From positions 56,512 through 120,511 of the forward strand of contig NZ_JACJVR010000106.1 of assembly GCF_014212175.1 (NCBI RefSeq): 64,000 nt of DNA, written 5' to 3'. The notes under the pieces are model-generated. The model did not search any database and was not told where the DNA came from. It saw only the letters and a program-made list of their open reading frames with translations. The position numbers and the translations under genes are program-made. The stretch is from Cohnella xylanilytica (GTDB lineage: Bacteria > Bacillota > Bacilli > Paenibacillales > Paenibacillaceae). Below, one piece after another: positions 1 to 9,500 of the stretch (position 1 is the stretch's first letter; each line of letters starts with the position of its first letter).

Positions 1-1302
1 GTGCGGAAGCTGGTCCGGACCGTCCGGTCCAACCGCAATCTGGGGGTTCCGGCCAAGAACGAGCTGGCCTTCCTCGACGCGGCGTTCCGGCGGATGCAGG
101 AAGAGGAAGAGGGACTTCACAGGCTGCTTCGCGAGCGCGAGCAGGATACCCGCAGCCTCGCCGTCCATAACCTGCTGCGGGGCGAAGTGACGGAGCAGAT
201 CGCCGAGATGTTCCCGGAGCCGTTCTATCGGGTGGCCGTCGTCTCCATCGACCGCTACAGGCGTTACGTCGGCAAGACGAACCCGGAGACCCGCGTCTAC
301 CACCGGTACCATCTCGTCGCCAACGCCGAGAGCCTGTTCCCGGACGGCGTCCGCGCGAGGTGCGTCTATCAGGGGGAAGGCTGCTTCGCCGTCGTCCTCA
401 ACTACGGGCCGGACGAAGCCGGCTTCGGCCTCGAGGAGATGAAGGCGACGCTCGCCTCGATTCGCGACATGGCGACGGAGCTGCTCGGCCATACCGTGAC
501 GATCGGCGTCAGCGGTCCGGCGGAGACGGGCTCCGAGGCGTCGGATCGGCTGGCGGAAGCGATGGAAGTCGTCAAGCATCGCATGATCGAAGGCAGCGGG
601 GGCATCACGTTCTGGAGACCGGAAGCCGACGGCGGCAAGAAATATGTTTATCCCGCCAACAGCGAGAGGCGCATTCTGAACTTCCTCGACGCCGGGGATC
701 TGGACAGCATCGTGGGCGAGCTGGCGGCCATCCGGAGCGAGATTCATTCCGTCGACTATATCTCCTACGACAACATCCTGTTCATTTATAACCAATTGGT
801 CGGCGTCACGATCAAGCACCTGAGGGAGAACAGCATCAGCACGTCGCGAATCTTCTCCGGGCGGAGGAACGTCTATTCCGCCATCGCCTCCTTCGACACG
901 CTCGACGAGGTGGAGGACTATCTGCGCGAATTTTTCGGCGACATCATCCAGTACCTGGCCCGCAACAAGAGCGAGGAGAATTACGGGGAACGGATCATCC
1001 GTTATCTGGAGGAGAATTACCGCAAGGACGTCGCGTTCGAAGAGATGGCGAAGGAGATCGGCATCAGCTATTCCTACATGCGCAAGATCGCGTACGAGCT
1101 GACGGGCCAGAGCCTGATCGATTATACGAACAAGCTGCGAATCGAGAGCGCGAAGAGGCTGCTGCTGGAATCGAATCTGACGATGACCCAGATCGCGTCC
1201 GAAGTCGGCTATGCCAACGTCCAGAGCTTCAACCGGTTCTTCCGCAAGTTCGAGGGAATGCCTCCGAGCAGCTACAAGGCGTCGAAGTCCCGCACCTCGT
1301 AA
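1..1302 (+). CDS. AraC-family transcriptional regulator, C-terminal part (cut by window edge)
   Basis: The reading frame is open from base 1, so the GTG there is probably internal and the true start lies outside the window. The 433 visible residues contain a linker with a coiled-coil look (about 20-50), a middle sensory/dimerisation region, and a C-terminal AraC double helix-turn-helix (about 333-428), including GISYSYMRKI and EVGYANVQSFNRFF. In Paenibacillaceae, proteins of this kind are usually about 750 aa with an extracellular sensor and transmembrane segments, which would be the missing part. It sits just upstream of a sugar importer operon, so it likely activates that operon; repeated ATCAAAA elements at 1410-1500 are candidate binding sites. 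Family is certain, ligand unknown. Confidence 0.9.
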   Translation: MRKLVRTVRSNRNLGVPAKNELAFLDAAFRRMQEEEEGLHRLLREREQDTRSLAVHNLLRGEVTEQIAEMFPEPFYRVAVVSIDRYRRYVGKTNPETRVYHRYHLVANAESLFPDGVRARCVYQGEGCFAVVLNYGPDEAGFGLEEMKATLASIRDMATELLGHTVTIGVSGPAETGSEASDRLAEAMEVVKHRMIEGSGGITFWRPEADGGKKYVYPANSERRILNFLDAGDLDSIVGELAAIRSEIHSVDYISYDNILFIYNQLVGVTIKHLRENSISTSRIFSGRRNVYSAIASFDTLDEVEDYLREFFGDIIQYLARNKSEENYGERIIRYLEENYRKDVAFEEMAKEIGISYSYMRKIAYELTGQSLIDYTNKLRIESAKRLLLESNLTMTQIASEVGYANVQSFNRFFRKFEGMPPSSYKASKSRTS

Positions 1303-1353
1303 CGGGAGACGCTGCCGGGGACGCTATCGATAGAGCTTCGACGGAGCTTCGAT

Positions 1354-1399
1354 GGAGCTGCTCCCCTGGCCATCCGGGCCGCGGGACCGCTCCATTTTT
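1354..1399 (+). terminator. Probable terminator of the AraC gene
   Basis: GGAGC (1354-1358) pairs with GCTCC (1389-1393), with an inner TCCC/GGGA pairing, and is followed by a five-T run (1395-1399). The stem is interrupted, so efficiency is uncertain. Confidence 0.55.
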
Positions 1400-1409
1400 G
1401 CTTATGCCT

Positions 1410-1500
1410 ATCAAAAATGATTTTGAACTGCCGGTTTGGACGGGCGAATCGGCGATAGCGGCCGGGTCAAAATCAAAAATGACGGCCGGAATCAAAACTC
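1410..1500 (+). promoter_or_regulatory. Candidate AraC operator: repeated ATCAAAA elements
   Basis: ATCAAAAATGA occurs at 1410-1420 and 1472-1482, and ATCAAAACTCA at 1490-1500, ending five bases before the -35 box. The first copy is part of the palindrome TCAAAAATGATTTTGA. Direct repeats just upstream of -35 are the usual arrangement for AraC-type activators. Assigning them to the upstream AraC gene is inference. Confidence 0.45.
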
Positions 1501-1504
1501 AAGA

Positions 1505-1534
1505 TTTACCGTTCGGGAGACCGGAAGGTATGAT
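1505..1534 (+). promoter_or_regulatory. Sigma-A-like promoter of rhamnogalacturonan importer operon
   Basis: -35 TTTACC (1505-1510), an 18-base spacer and -10 TATGAT (1529-1534), about 70 bases before the first permease start. Confidence 0.5.
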
Positions 1535-1605
1535 GCAGTCATAACCGAGCCGACGCAGCAAGCTTGCACCCGGCAAGGAAGTTCTTCGAGGGGGAGGTGA
1601 GAGAT

Positions 1606-2571
1606 GTGAAAGTTGAAAGCGCTTCATCGAATGTTGAAACCGCTTTAAAACGTGTGAAGGCCGACAGCCGGGGAGCCGCCTATTATCTGCGAAGGGACTG
1701 GCAGCTGTATCTGCTCCTGCTGATCCCGCTATCCTTCGTGCTCGTGTTCAAATACGCGCCGATGTCCGGACTCGTCATCGCCTTCAAAGATTATAAGATC
1801 GCGAGGGGATTCTGGGGCAGCGAATGGGTCGGGTTCGAGGTGTTCAACCAAGTCTTCGCGAAGCCGGACTTCGGCCGGGCGGTCCGCAATACGCTGCTGC
1901 TCAACAGCCTCGATCTCGTCTTCAGCTTCACGATGCCCATCGTGCTCGCGCTGCTGCTGAACGAGGTGCGGAGCGTCCGCTTCAAGCGCGTGAACCAGAC
2001 GCTCCTGTATTTGCCGCACTTCCTGTCCTGGGTCATTATCGGGGCGATCGCCTACCAGCTGCTCGCCGAAGGCAACGGCGTGGTCAACAATCTGATCGAG
2101 ATGATGGGCGGCAAGCGCGTTCCGTTCCTGCAGGAAGACGCCTATTGGCTCGTCAGCTACGTGGCGATCGGCGTCTGGCAGAGCATGGGGTGGGGAACCA
2201 TCCTCTACCTCGCCGCCATGAGCGGCATCAACCCCGAGATGTACGAGGCGGCCATCGTCGACGGCGCGGGGCGTTGGCGGAAAATATGGAACGTCACGCT
2301 TCCTTCGATCCGCGTGACCATCGTGACCTTGCTGATTTTGAATCTGGGCAAGGTGATGGCCGGCTCGTTCGAGCGGGTGCTCGCCCTGCAGAACAAGGCG
2401 ACCACGGAGTATTCGACCACGATCGAGGTCCTCGTGTACCGTTGGGGGCTCGAGGGCGGGAACTTCAGCCGCGCGACCGCGATCGGCTTGTTCCAGGCCG
2501 TCGTCGGGCTCGTGCTCGTGCTTGCGGCGGACCGCGTCGCCAAGAGACTCGGCGACGACGGAGTGATCTAG
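1606..2571 (+). CDS. ABC sugar importer permease, LplB/YteP type
   Basis: Inner-membrane permease of a polysaccharide-oligomer importer, 321 aa. The start is GTG at 1606, because GGAGG at 1593-1597 has 8-base spacing; the ATG at 1604 is out of frame and stops at once. The sequence has a positively charged N-terminus, about six membrane segments (first around LYLLLLIPLSFVLVF), and the EAA cytoplasmic loop EAAIVDGAGRWRKIW that contacts the ATPase. First gene of an operon followed by a second permease 14 bases on, a lipoprotein and pectin enzymes. This matches the B. subtilis YteP/YtcP/YtcQ rhamnogalacturonan-oligomer importer by family and context. Two cre-like boxes lie in its first codons. 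Confidence 0.93.
   Translation: MKVESASSNVETALKRVKADSRGAAYYLRRDWQLYLLLLIPLSFVLVFKYAPMSGLVIAFKDYKIARGFWGSEWVGFEVFNQVFAKPDFGRAVRNTLLLNSLDLVFSFTMPIVLALLLNEVRSVRFKRVNQTLLYLPHFLSWVIIGAIAYQLLAEGNGVVNNLIEMMGGKRVPFLQEDAYWLVSYVAIGVWQSMGWGTILYLAAMSGINPEMYEAAIVDGAGRWRKIWNVTLPSIRVTIVTLLILNLGKVMAGSFERVLALQNKATTEYSTTIEVLVYRWGLEGGNFSRATAIGLFQAVVGLVLVLAADRVAKRLGDDGVI
1614..1648 (+). promoter_or_regulatory. Two cre-like boxes inside the start of the permease gene
   Basis: TGAAAGCGCTTCAT (1614-1627) matches the cre consensus TGWAARCGYTWNCW at 13 of 14 positions; TGAAACCGCTTTAA (1635-1648) is a weaker second match. In Bacillus, CcpA bound to cre sites early in a transcript acts as a roadblock, so this would repress the operon on preferred sugars. 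Function is inferred. Confidence 0.5.
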
Positions 2572-2585
2572 AGAGGAGGCGAACC

Positions 2586-3485
2586 ATGAGAGCACCCGCC
2601 GGAACCCTGGCCGCATCGCGCAGAAGGCGCTTCGACATCTGGGACGCGCTGATCCGCTTCGTTCTGATCGTCGCTTCGCTGGCGTGCCTGCTGCCGCTCG
2701 TTCACGTCGCCTCGAAGTCGTTCAGCTCGGATGCCTTCGTCATCGCGAACAAGGTATACCTATGGCCGAAAGGATTCACTATCGAGGCGTACAAGAAGAT
2801 TTTCGCCGACGTCAGCATTCTGCGCTCCTTTTATATCTCGGTGCTCGTGACGGTCCTGTTCACCCTGCTCGGGATGATCATCACGATCTGCGCCGCCTAC
2901 CCGCTGTCAAGGCCGCAGCTCAAAGGCCGCAAGGCGCTGACCTTTCTCTTCTTGTTCACGATGTACTTCAGCGGCGGCATCATCCCGGATTACATGCTGA
3001 TGAACAATCTGGGCCTGCTCGATACGATCTGGTCCCTCATCCTGCCGCTGTCGTTCAGCGCGTACAACCTGCTGATCATGAAGTCTTCGATGTCCAACAG
3101 CATCCCGATCAGCCTGGAGGAATCGGCGCGAATCGACGGGGCGGGGCACTTCCGGATTCTGTGGAGCATCGTCCTGCCGCTGTCCAAGCCGATTCTTGCG
3201 ACGTTGTCTCTCTTCTACGCGGTCGGGCGTTGGATCGCGTATCAGGACGCGCTTTTCTACATCAAGCAAAACGTCGATCTGAGGCCATTGCAGTTGAAGC
3301 TGTACTACCTGGTCATTCAGGCGAGCGAGAGCTTCCAGCTGGAAGCTGCCCAGGTCCAGCTCAGCAATCCCGAGGTGCTGAAGGCTTCCTGCGTCATCTT
3401 CGCGACGGTTCCGATTCTCTGCATCTATCCGTTCATCCAGAAGTACTTCGTCCAAGGGGCCATGCTGGGAGCCGTCAAGGAATAA
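2586..3485 (+). CDS. ABC sugar importer permease, YtcP type
   Basis: Second inner-membrane permease of the importer, 299 aa. The ATG at 2586 follows a GAGGAGG site at 2573-2579. It has about six membrane segments and the EAA loop EESARIDGAGHFRILW, and it ends with the typical family tail YPFIQKYFVQGAMLGAVKE. Gene order LplB-type, YtcP-type, lipoprotein is standard for this importer family. It would form the membrane channel with the preceding permease; no ATPase is encoded in the operon. Confidence 0.93.
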   Translation: MRAPAGTLAASRRRRFDIWDALIRFVLIVASLACLLPLVHVASKSFSSDAFVIANKVYLWPKGFTIEAYKKIFADVSILRSFYISVLVTVLFTLLGMIITICAAYPLSRPQLKGRKALTFLFLFTMYFSGGIIPDYMLMNNLGLLDTIWSLILPLSFSAYNLLIMKSSMSNSIPISLEESARIDGAGHFRILWSIVLPLSKPILATLSLFYAVGRWIAYQDALFYIKQNVDLRPLQLKLYYLVIQASESFQLEAAQVQLSNPEVLKASCVIFATVPILCIYPFIQKYFVQGAMLGAVKE

Positions 3486-3547
3486 TCCAAGCAAGCTTGA
3501 ACCGGTACCGTTACGAGAATCGAAAATTCGAAGATGGGGGAACAACG

Positions 3548-5215
3548 ATGAGCAAAAAGAAAATCGGATCCATGGCGATGGCCGTATTCGTGGGCGCCGG
3601 CCTGCTGGCCGGCTGCTCGGGCAACGACAGCAATTCCAACGCGAGCGGCAGCCCGGCTTCCGGCGGATCGACGCCGTCCGCGAGCAATGTCGCGAGTCCG
3701 AGCGAGAGCGCGAAGGGCAGCTATCCCGATTATTCGAAGGGCTTCCCGGAGAAGGTCAATCTCGAGATTCCGGTCTACGAGCGGGCGTTCGAGGGCTGGA
3801 ACGTCACCGACAACTACTACACCCGCTGGATCCAGAAGGAATTCGGCGACAAGTACAACGTCAACGTGAAGTTCGTGCCGATTACCCGCAGCAGCGAAGT
3901 GCAGGATTACGAGCAGCTGCTCGCGTCCCACAAGGCGCCGGACATCATCTTCCACTACGACATGCCTCAGGCGCTCGCCTATTACGGCGAGGACGTCATG
4001 CAGGAGCTGGATTGGAACGAGATCGAGAATTACGCTCCGACCTACTGGAAGAACATGAGCGAGACGATCAAGAAGTACGGCGCCGTGGACGGCAAGAACG
4101 TCTTCTTCTTCGCCGCGCGGCCGGAGGCGGACAACTTCACGTCGATTATCCGGAAGGACTGGGTCGAGAAGGTCGGCATGAAGGTCGAGGGCCTCACTTC
4201 CCTGGAGAAGTTCAACGAGATGCTCGTCAAGTGGAAGGAAGCCGGTCTCGGCGTCGCCGGCGAGAGCCTCAAGAAGAACAACTACAACTTCAATTACGCC
4301 TTCCGCGATTGGCCGATCGATCCGAAGCAGCGCGCGCTCTATTCCGATCTCGGCGTCGCGGATCTGACCACGCCCGCCACGGAGCGTTACTTGCGCAACC
4401 TGAACTATCAATACAATAACGGGCTCGTCGACAAGGAATTCTACCTGCGCGACGACGACAACAAGATCAAGGCCGAATTCGTGGCGGGCAAGACCGGCAA
4501 CTACGGCTTCTATCTCGCCAGCAATACCGACGTTCTCTCGGCTACGCTCGCGAACAATCCGGGCGCCGAATTCGCCGTGCTTCCTCCGGGAGCGCTCGTT
4601 CCGGAGGGGTTCAAGCCGCAAGGTCGCGCCTACTGGCCGTTCGGCTTCATCATGGGCATCAACTACGAATCTTCCGCCCAGGAGCGCGCCGCCGTCTGGC
4701 TGTATCTCGAGTGGATGAGCCAGCCGAAGAACCTGTTCTTCCTGCAGAACGGCGTCGAAGGCCAGAACTACACGCTCGACGCCGACGGCATCGCCGTGAA
4801 GGTCCCGGACTTCGCGGGAGAATCCAAGCTGTCCAACAACAACAACAAGGACTACTGGGCTCTCGTCACCGAGATCGCGCAATATTCCACGCCGGAGCTG
4901 ACCCGCAAGGCGAACATCCGCAACTGGGCGCCGGCCGGCTACGAGTATCTGGCCGAAGACCTGATCAAGTATTACGACCAGACGGCGGAATTCCGCACGC
5001 CGGACGCCCTGTTCACCGTCGTGCTCGACAAGGTGAACGAGTACAAGGCCGATCTGAACGCCCTGTTCCAGGAGCTGTACGTGAAGTGCGTCATGGCTCC
5101 GACCGATCAATTCGACGCGACCTACGAAGCGGCGAAGAAGGCTTACCTCGACGCGGGCTATCAAGAGATTCTGGACGAGAAGCAGAAGGCGATCGACGCC
5201 GGCAAGTTCAGCTAA
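3548..5215 (+). CDS. Oligosaccharide-binding lipoprotein, YtcQ/LipO type
   Basis: Extracellular solute-binding lipoprotein of 555 aa; this large size is typical of the YtcQ/LipO subgroup. The signal peptide ends in the lipobox LLAGC with Cys23 as the lipid anchor, followed by a Ser/Gly/Asn-rich linker, then the binding domain (about 55-555). The ATG at 3548 follows a purine-rich GGGGG site. It captures oligosaccharides outside the cell and passes them to the two upstream permeases. The rhamnogalacturonan substrate is inferred from the GH105 and PL11 genes downstream. Confidence 0.93.
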   Translation: MSKKKIGSMAMAVFVGAGLLAGCSGNDSNSNASGSPASGGSTPSASNVASPSESAKGSYPDYSKGFPEKVNLEIPVYERAFEGWNVTDNYYTRWIQKEFGDKYNVNVKFVPITRSSEVQDYEQLLASHKAPDIIFHYDMPQALAYYGEDVMQELDWNEIENYAPTYWKNMSETIKKYGAVDGKNVFFFAARPEADNFTSIIRKDWVEKVGMKVEGLTSLEKFNEMLVKWKEAGLGVAGESLKKNNYNFNYAFRDWPIDPKQRALYSDLGVADLTTPATERYLRNLNYQYNNGLVDKEFYLRDDDNKIKAEFVAGKTGNYGFYLASNTDVLSATLANNPGAEFAVLPPGALVPEGFKPQGRAYWPFGFIMGINYESSAQERAAVWLYLEWMSQPKNLFFLQNGVEGQNYTLDADGIAVKVPDFAGESKLSNNNNKDYWALVTEIAQYSTPELTRKANIRNWAPAGYEYLAEDLIKYYDQTAEFRTPDALFTVVLDKVNEYKADLNALFQELYVKCVMAPTDQFDATYEAAKKAYLDAGYQEILDEKQKAIDAGKFS

Positions 5216-5284
5216 TCCGACAGCTCGCTCGATAGCTAACCCGACATAGGACCGACGGACCTTAAACCGATTGCCGGAGCCCCT

Positions 5285-5299
5285 GCCCCCAGCGGGGGC
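5285..5299 (+). other. Hairpin after the binding-protein gene
   Basis: GCCCCC-AGC-GGGGGC, a perfect 6-bp stem with a 3-base loop and no T run. It is better read as an mRNA-stabilising or partial-attenuation element between the abundant binding protein and the hydrolase gene than as a full terminator. Confidence 0.5.
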
Positions 5300-5323
5300 T
5301 CTGGATATGGAGGCATGAACCGG

Positions 5324-6379
5324 ATGAAGATTCAAGCGGATGCGCAAGAGTTGAAGCGAACGATCGATCGAGCGGTCGAGTATACGTTCGGGATGGACCT
5401 CACCTGGGATTGGCCGGGCGGGGTCGCCTTCTACGGCGTCAGCCGGGCGTTCGAGGCGACGGGCGAGAAGGCGTATCTGGAGAAGATGGCCGCCTGGGTG
5501 GACGAATACCTCGAAGCAGGCCTTCCCGGCTGGACCGTGAACACGTGCGCCATGGGTCACATGCTGCTCACCCTCTACGAGCAGACGAAGGATCCGAAGT
5601 ACCTCGAGCTGATCGACAGCAAGATCGACTACCTGGAGCATAAGGCGCTTCGATTCGGAGACCGGGTGCTTCAGCATACGGTGTCGGCCAACAACGATTT
5701 TCCCGAGCAATGCTGGGCGGACACGCTGTTCATGGCGGCGTACTTCATGCTTCGCGTCGGGGTCGCGAAGGGAGAGAAGCGGCTCGTCGACGACGCGCTG
5801 CATCAATTTTTGTGGCACATCAACTATCTGCAGGACGAGAATACCGGCCTGTGGTACCACGGCTACAACCATCTCAAGAAGGACCATATGTCCGGCATCT
5901 ACTGGGCCCGCGCCAACGCCTGGGCGGCTTATACGATGTCCCGCGCGGCGAAGGGATTGCCGGAAGGCTATTTGTATCCCCCGATGATGCATATCTGGAG
6001 TTCGCTGCGCGACCAGCTCGCCGCGATCAAGCGATTGCAGAAGGAAGACGGCCTGTGGGGCACCGTTCTCGACTACCCGGAGGCGTACGGCGAAGTCTCG
6101 GCGACGGCCGGCATCGCGGCGGCGATGGTGACGCAGGGCAACCCGCTTCATTCGAAGCACGTCCAGAAGGCGCTGGACGGCGTCCTGGCCAATATCGCCG
6201 CGAACGGACGGGTCATGAACGTATCCGGCGGAACGGCCGTGATGAACGACATCGAAGGCTACCTCGGCATCGACCGGAAGTGGGCGCAGGGCTGGGGACA
6301 GGGACTCGCGCTGGCTCTGCTGGCCGCGGTGCTGGAGACGGTCGAAGCGAACGGGAGGAACCAGGCGACTCCGGACTGA
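5324..6379 (+). CDS. GH105 unsaturated rhamnogalacturonyl/glycuronyl hydrolase
   Basis: Cytoplasmic glycosidase (351 aa, no signal peptide) that removes the unsaturated uronic acid left at the end of oligosaccharides by pectin lyases, through hydration of its double bond. Family signs: an (alpha/alpha)6-barrel pattern, CWADTLFMA with the Asp expected to be catalytic, YHGYNH, WARANAW and a C-terminal GWGQGLAL. GGAGG at 5309-5313 is only one base from the ATG at 5315 but ten from the ATG at 5324, so 5324 is preferred. It follows the importer genes, so it probably acts on imported lyase products. The exact YteR versus YesR subtype is not resolved. Confidence 0.92.
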   Translation: MKIQADAQELKRTIDRAVEYTFGMDLTWDWPGGVAFYGVSRAFEATGEKAYLEKMAAWVDEYLEAGLPGWTVNTCAMGHMLLTLYEQTKDPKYLELIDSKIDYLEHKALRFGDRVLQHTVSANNDFPEQCWADTLFMAAYFMLRVGVAKGEKRLVDDALHQFLWHINYLQDENTGLWYHGYNHLKKDHMSGIYWARANAWAAYTMSRAAKGLPEGYLYPPMMHIWSSLRDQLAAIKRLQKEDGLWGTVLDYPEAYGEVSATAGIAAAMVTQGNPLHSKHVQKALDGVLANIAANGRVMNVSGGTAVMNDIEGYLGIDRKWAQGWGQGLALALLAAVLETVEANGRNQATPD

Positions 6380-6503
6380 CGGGAGATGGAATGTGTTAGG
6401 AAAAGAGGAGGATAGCGGCATTTCCGGGAGAGGGGGTGGTGCCCGCTTCAGGCACCATGGGACAATTCATTTTCTTATTTTAGCCGAAAGAGAGGAGATT
6501 GCT

Positions 6504-9500
6504 TTGATAAGACGGATTCGAAAAACGGCGACTCTCGCGATGAGCTTCGCCATGGCGTTCTCTCTGGTCGTTCCCGGCGGGCTGGCGGCGCCGTCGACCG
6601 CCAGCGCGGAGGAGGGGGTCTCGGCGTTCGAGAAGAAATTCGATTTCGGCCCGGCGACGGGGCCGGTGATGGAAGGCTTCCTCCCGGTCGGCCCTGCCGA
6701 TCTGTATACGGCCGAACGCGGCTACGGACTGGACCAGGAAGTCAATTCGCGCCTTCGCTCGGGAGGGACGGATCTGACGAACGACTTCGTGCTGGCGCCT
6801 TCGTTCGGCTTCCTGGCGGACGTGCCGAACGGCGATTACTTCGTCACGGTGTATTCCGGCGACCTGCTCGCGGGCACTTCGACGACGAAGCTGAACGTGA
6901 CGCTGGAAGGGGTCGCCGCCGGCACCGTTCAGGCACGCCAATCCGTGAGCGAAGCCACGTTCCGGACGACGGTCGCGGACGGCCAGCTGACCGTCGGGCT
7001 GAGCGGCTCGGGCGGCGGCGGCGCTTACCTGAACGGGCTCATCGTCCGGGAAGCCGTCCCCGTTCCTCCCGCCGCACCGGATTCGCTCGCGGTCGCGGGC
7101 GTCGCCGTCCAGCCGCCGTCCGTGACGCTTCGGTGGAATAGCGTGGCGGACGCCGTCTCTTACAACGTGTATCGTTCGGAGGGGCAGGAAGGGCAGGAGG
7201 GAGGCGGCTTCGCGAAGCTCGATCAAGTATCCGGAACCTCTTATACGGATGCTTCGGTTGTCGCCGGCGGGGTTTACGCTTACCAGGTGACCGCCGTGAA
7301 CGCGTCCGGCCTGGAGTCCGGGGCGAGCGCTCCGGTCTCGGCGGAGGTGCCCGAAGCCGGCGAGCCGCCGGGAGACGCGGAGCCGCTTCCGTCCGGATGG
7401 CCGCTGAAGCTGGACTTCGGCCCGGGCGAGACGGCCGAAGGCTACTTCGGCGTCCGGTCTCCGGTCGCTTACTCGCCGGAGCTGAAGTACGGCTTCGCCG
7501 ATCCGTCGGCCGTCGTTCCGGGCGACGCGGGCACGGACGACGCGCTGAGGTCCGACTACCTGATGCCGGCGGGAACGACGTTTAACGTCGATCTGCCGAA
7601 CGGCGATTACGCCGTGACGGTCACGGCGGGAGACGCGGGCGCCGCCACGGAGACCTCCGTCTCCGTCGAAGGCATGACCGCGAGCAAGATCGCGCTCACC
7701 GCGAAGCCGGCCGGCGAATACCTGGAGCAGACGTTCGAGGTCGCGCTCGTGGACGGCCAGCTGAACCTCGCCTTCGGCGGCGCCTCGCCGAAGATCAACG
7801 GCCTCGTCATCGAGCGGCTGCCGGAGCGGACCGCCGGCGAGACGCCGACCGTCTACATCGCGGGCGATTCGACCGTCCAGACCTACGACCCTTACTGGAA
7901 GCCGCAAGCCGGGTGGGGGCAGATGATTCCCCGCTACTTCTCGGCCGGCGTCGCCTTCAGCAATCAAGCGATCGGCGGACGCAGCTCGAAGTCGTTCCTG
8001 CTGGAAGGAAGGCTGGACGCGATCCTCCGGGCGATCAAGCCGGGCGATTCCTTCCTCATCCAATTCGGCCATAACGACGCTACGATCAGCATTCCCGAGC
8101 GGTACGCGTCGCCGGCCGATTACAAGAACTACTTGAAGACGTACGTCGAAGGCGCGCGCCAGCGCGGAGCGACGCCGATTCTCGTGACGCCGGTCGGCCG
8201 CCGGGATTACAACGCCGACACGGGCCGGTTTAACGTGAGCTTCCCGGAATATGTCGCCGCGATGAAGGAGCTCGCCGAAGAGCTGGACGTTCCGCTCGTC
8301 GATCTGAGCGCGCTCAGCCGGGAGTATTACGACACGATCGGGCCGGAAGGCACGCTGGCCGTGTTCCTGCACGTGCCGGCCGGCATTTCCGGGGCTTTTC
8401 CGAATGGCTCCCAGGATAACACGCACTTCCAGGAATACGGCGCCATCCAGATCGCGAGGCTGCTGTCCGGCGGAATCCGGGAGCTCGGCCTGCCGCTGTC
8501 GTCCTATGTGGCCGATACGGAGCCCCCGGCGGAAGCGCCGGCGAAGCCGACCGGCCTGACGGCCGGCAGCGTGAGCAACGCCGGCGCGGTGCTTCGCTGG
8601 AACCCGGTAGAAGGAGCGGATATTTACAAGATCTACCGCAAGCCGTCCTCGGAGACGGAGTATTCGCTTATCGGTACGGCGACCGTGCCGACGATCACGA
8701 TTCAGGGCATGGCGGAAGGGCAGAGCTACGACGTCTACGTCACCGCCGTGAACGGCCGGGGCGAGTCCGCTCCGTCGGATGTCGTCGCGATCCGCACGAA
8801 GCAGGCGACGCTCAAGTTCGACTTCGGGCTGGCCGGTTCTCCCGTAATGGAAGGGTATACGGGAGTGAATCTCTCGACGGTGTATACGCCGGAGCTCGGA
8901 TACGGCATCGTCGACCCGACCGGCATGATCGGCCGCGACCGCGCGACCGGATCCGATCTGCTGCGGGATTGGCTCGGCTACTTCAACGTCGGCTGGAAGT
9001 TCAACGTGGACGTGCCGAACGGCTTGTATTCGGTGAAGCTCTACGTGGGCGACTACTTGGGCAGCGCGAGAACGAGCGTGGCGATCGAGAACGTCGACTA
9101 CGGCACCGTCTCGGCGGGAAGCCGGACGATCGCGGAGAAGGTGATCTCGCAGGCGTCGGTATCCGACGGCCAGCTCAGCTTCGCCTTCGGAGGCGCGACC
9201 GGCATCGTCAACGGGCTCGAGATCACGCCGATTCTGAAGGCCCCGTCCGAGCTTCGGCTGGAGGCCAAGAGTACCGATCCGGACCGGCCTTCGGTGTCGC
9301 TGGCGTGGACGGGTGTCGACGACGCGGCGAAGTATAACGTCTACCGCAAGGTAGAAGGGGAATCGAAGCCGGCGCTGCTGGGCAGCGCGACGGACGAGGC
9401 GTACACGGACGAATCGGCGGACGTCGGCATGACGTACGTCTACCAGGTGACGACGGTGGACGCCGCCGGAACCGAGACGGGGCCGTCCGCGGCACTTGCG

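Larger units (their letters stand above)
1303..1605 (+). other. Intergenic control region between AraC gene and importer operon
   Basis: No gene is seen. The stretch holds a terminator-like hairpin (1354-1399), three ATCAAAA-type repeats (1410, 1472, 1490), a perfect 6+4+6 palindrome TCAAAAATGATTTTGA (1411-1426), a sigma-A-like promoter (1505-1534) and the ribosome site of the first permease gene (1593-1597). Confidence 0.6.

Noticed and set aside
1..3. GTG at base 1 as start of the AraC gene
   Set aside because: The frame is open to the window edge and the protein begins in a linker region; homologues have a large sensor domain before it.
5285..5299. Rho-independent terminator inside the rhamnogalacturonan operon
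   Set aside because: No T run follows and the next gene's ribosome site is only nine bases further, so full termination is unlikely.
3425..6421. 998-codon open frame on the minus strand opposite the binding protein and GH105 genes
   Set aside because: Arg/Val/Asp-rich shadow of high-GC coding sequence; no ribosome site, no family motif, and the plus-strand genes are clear.
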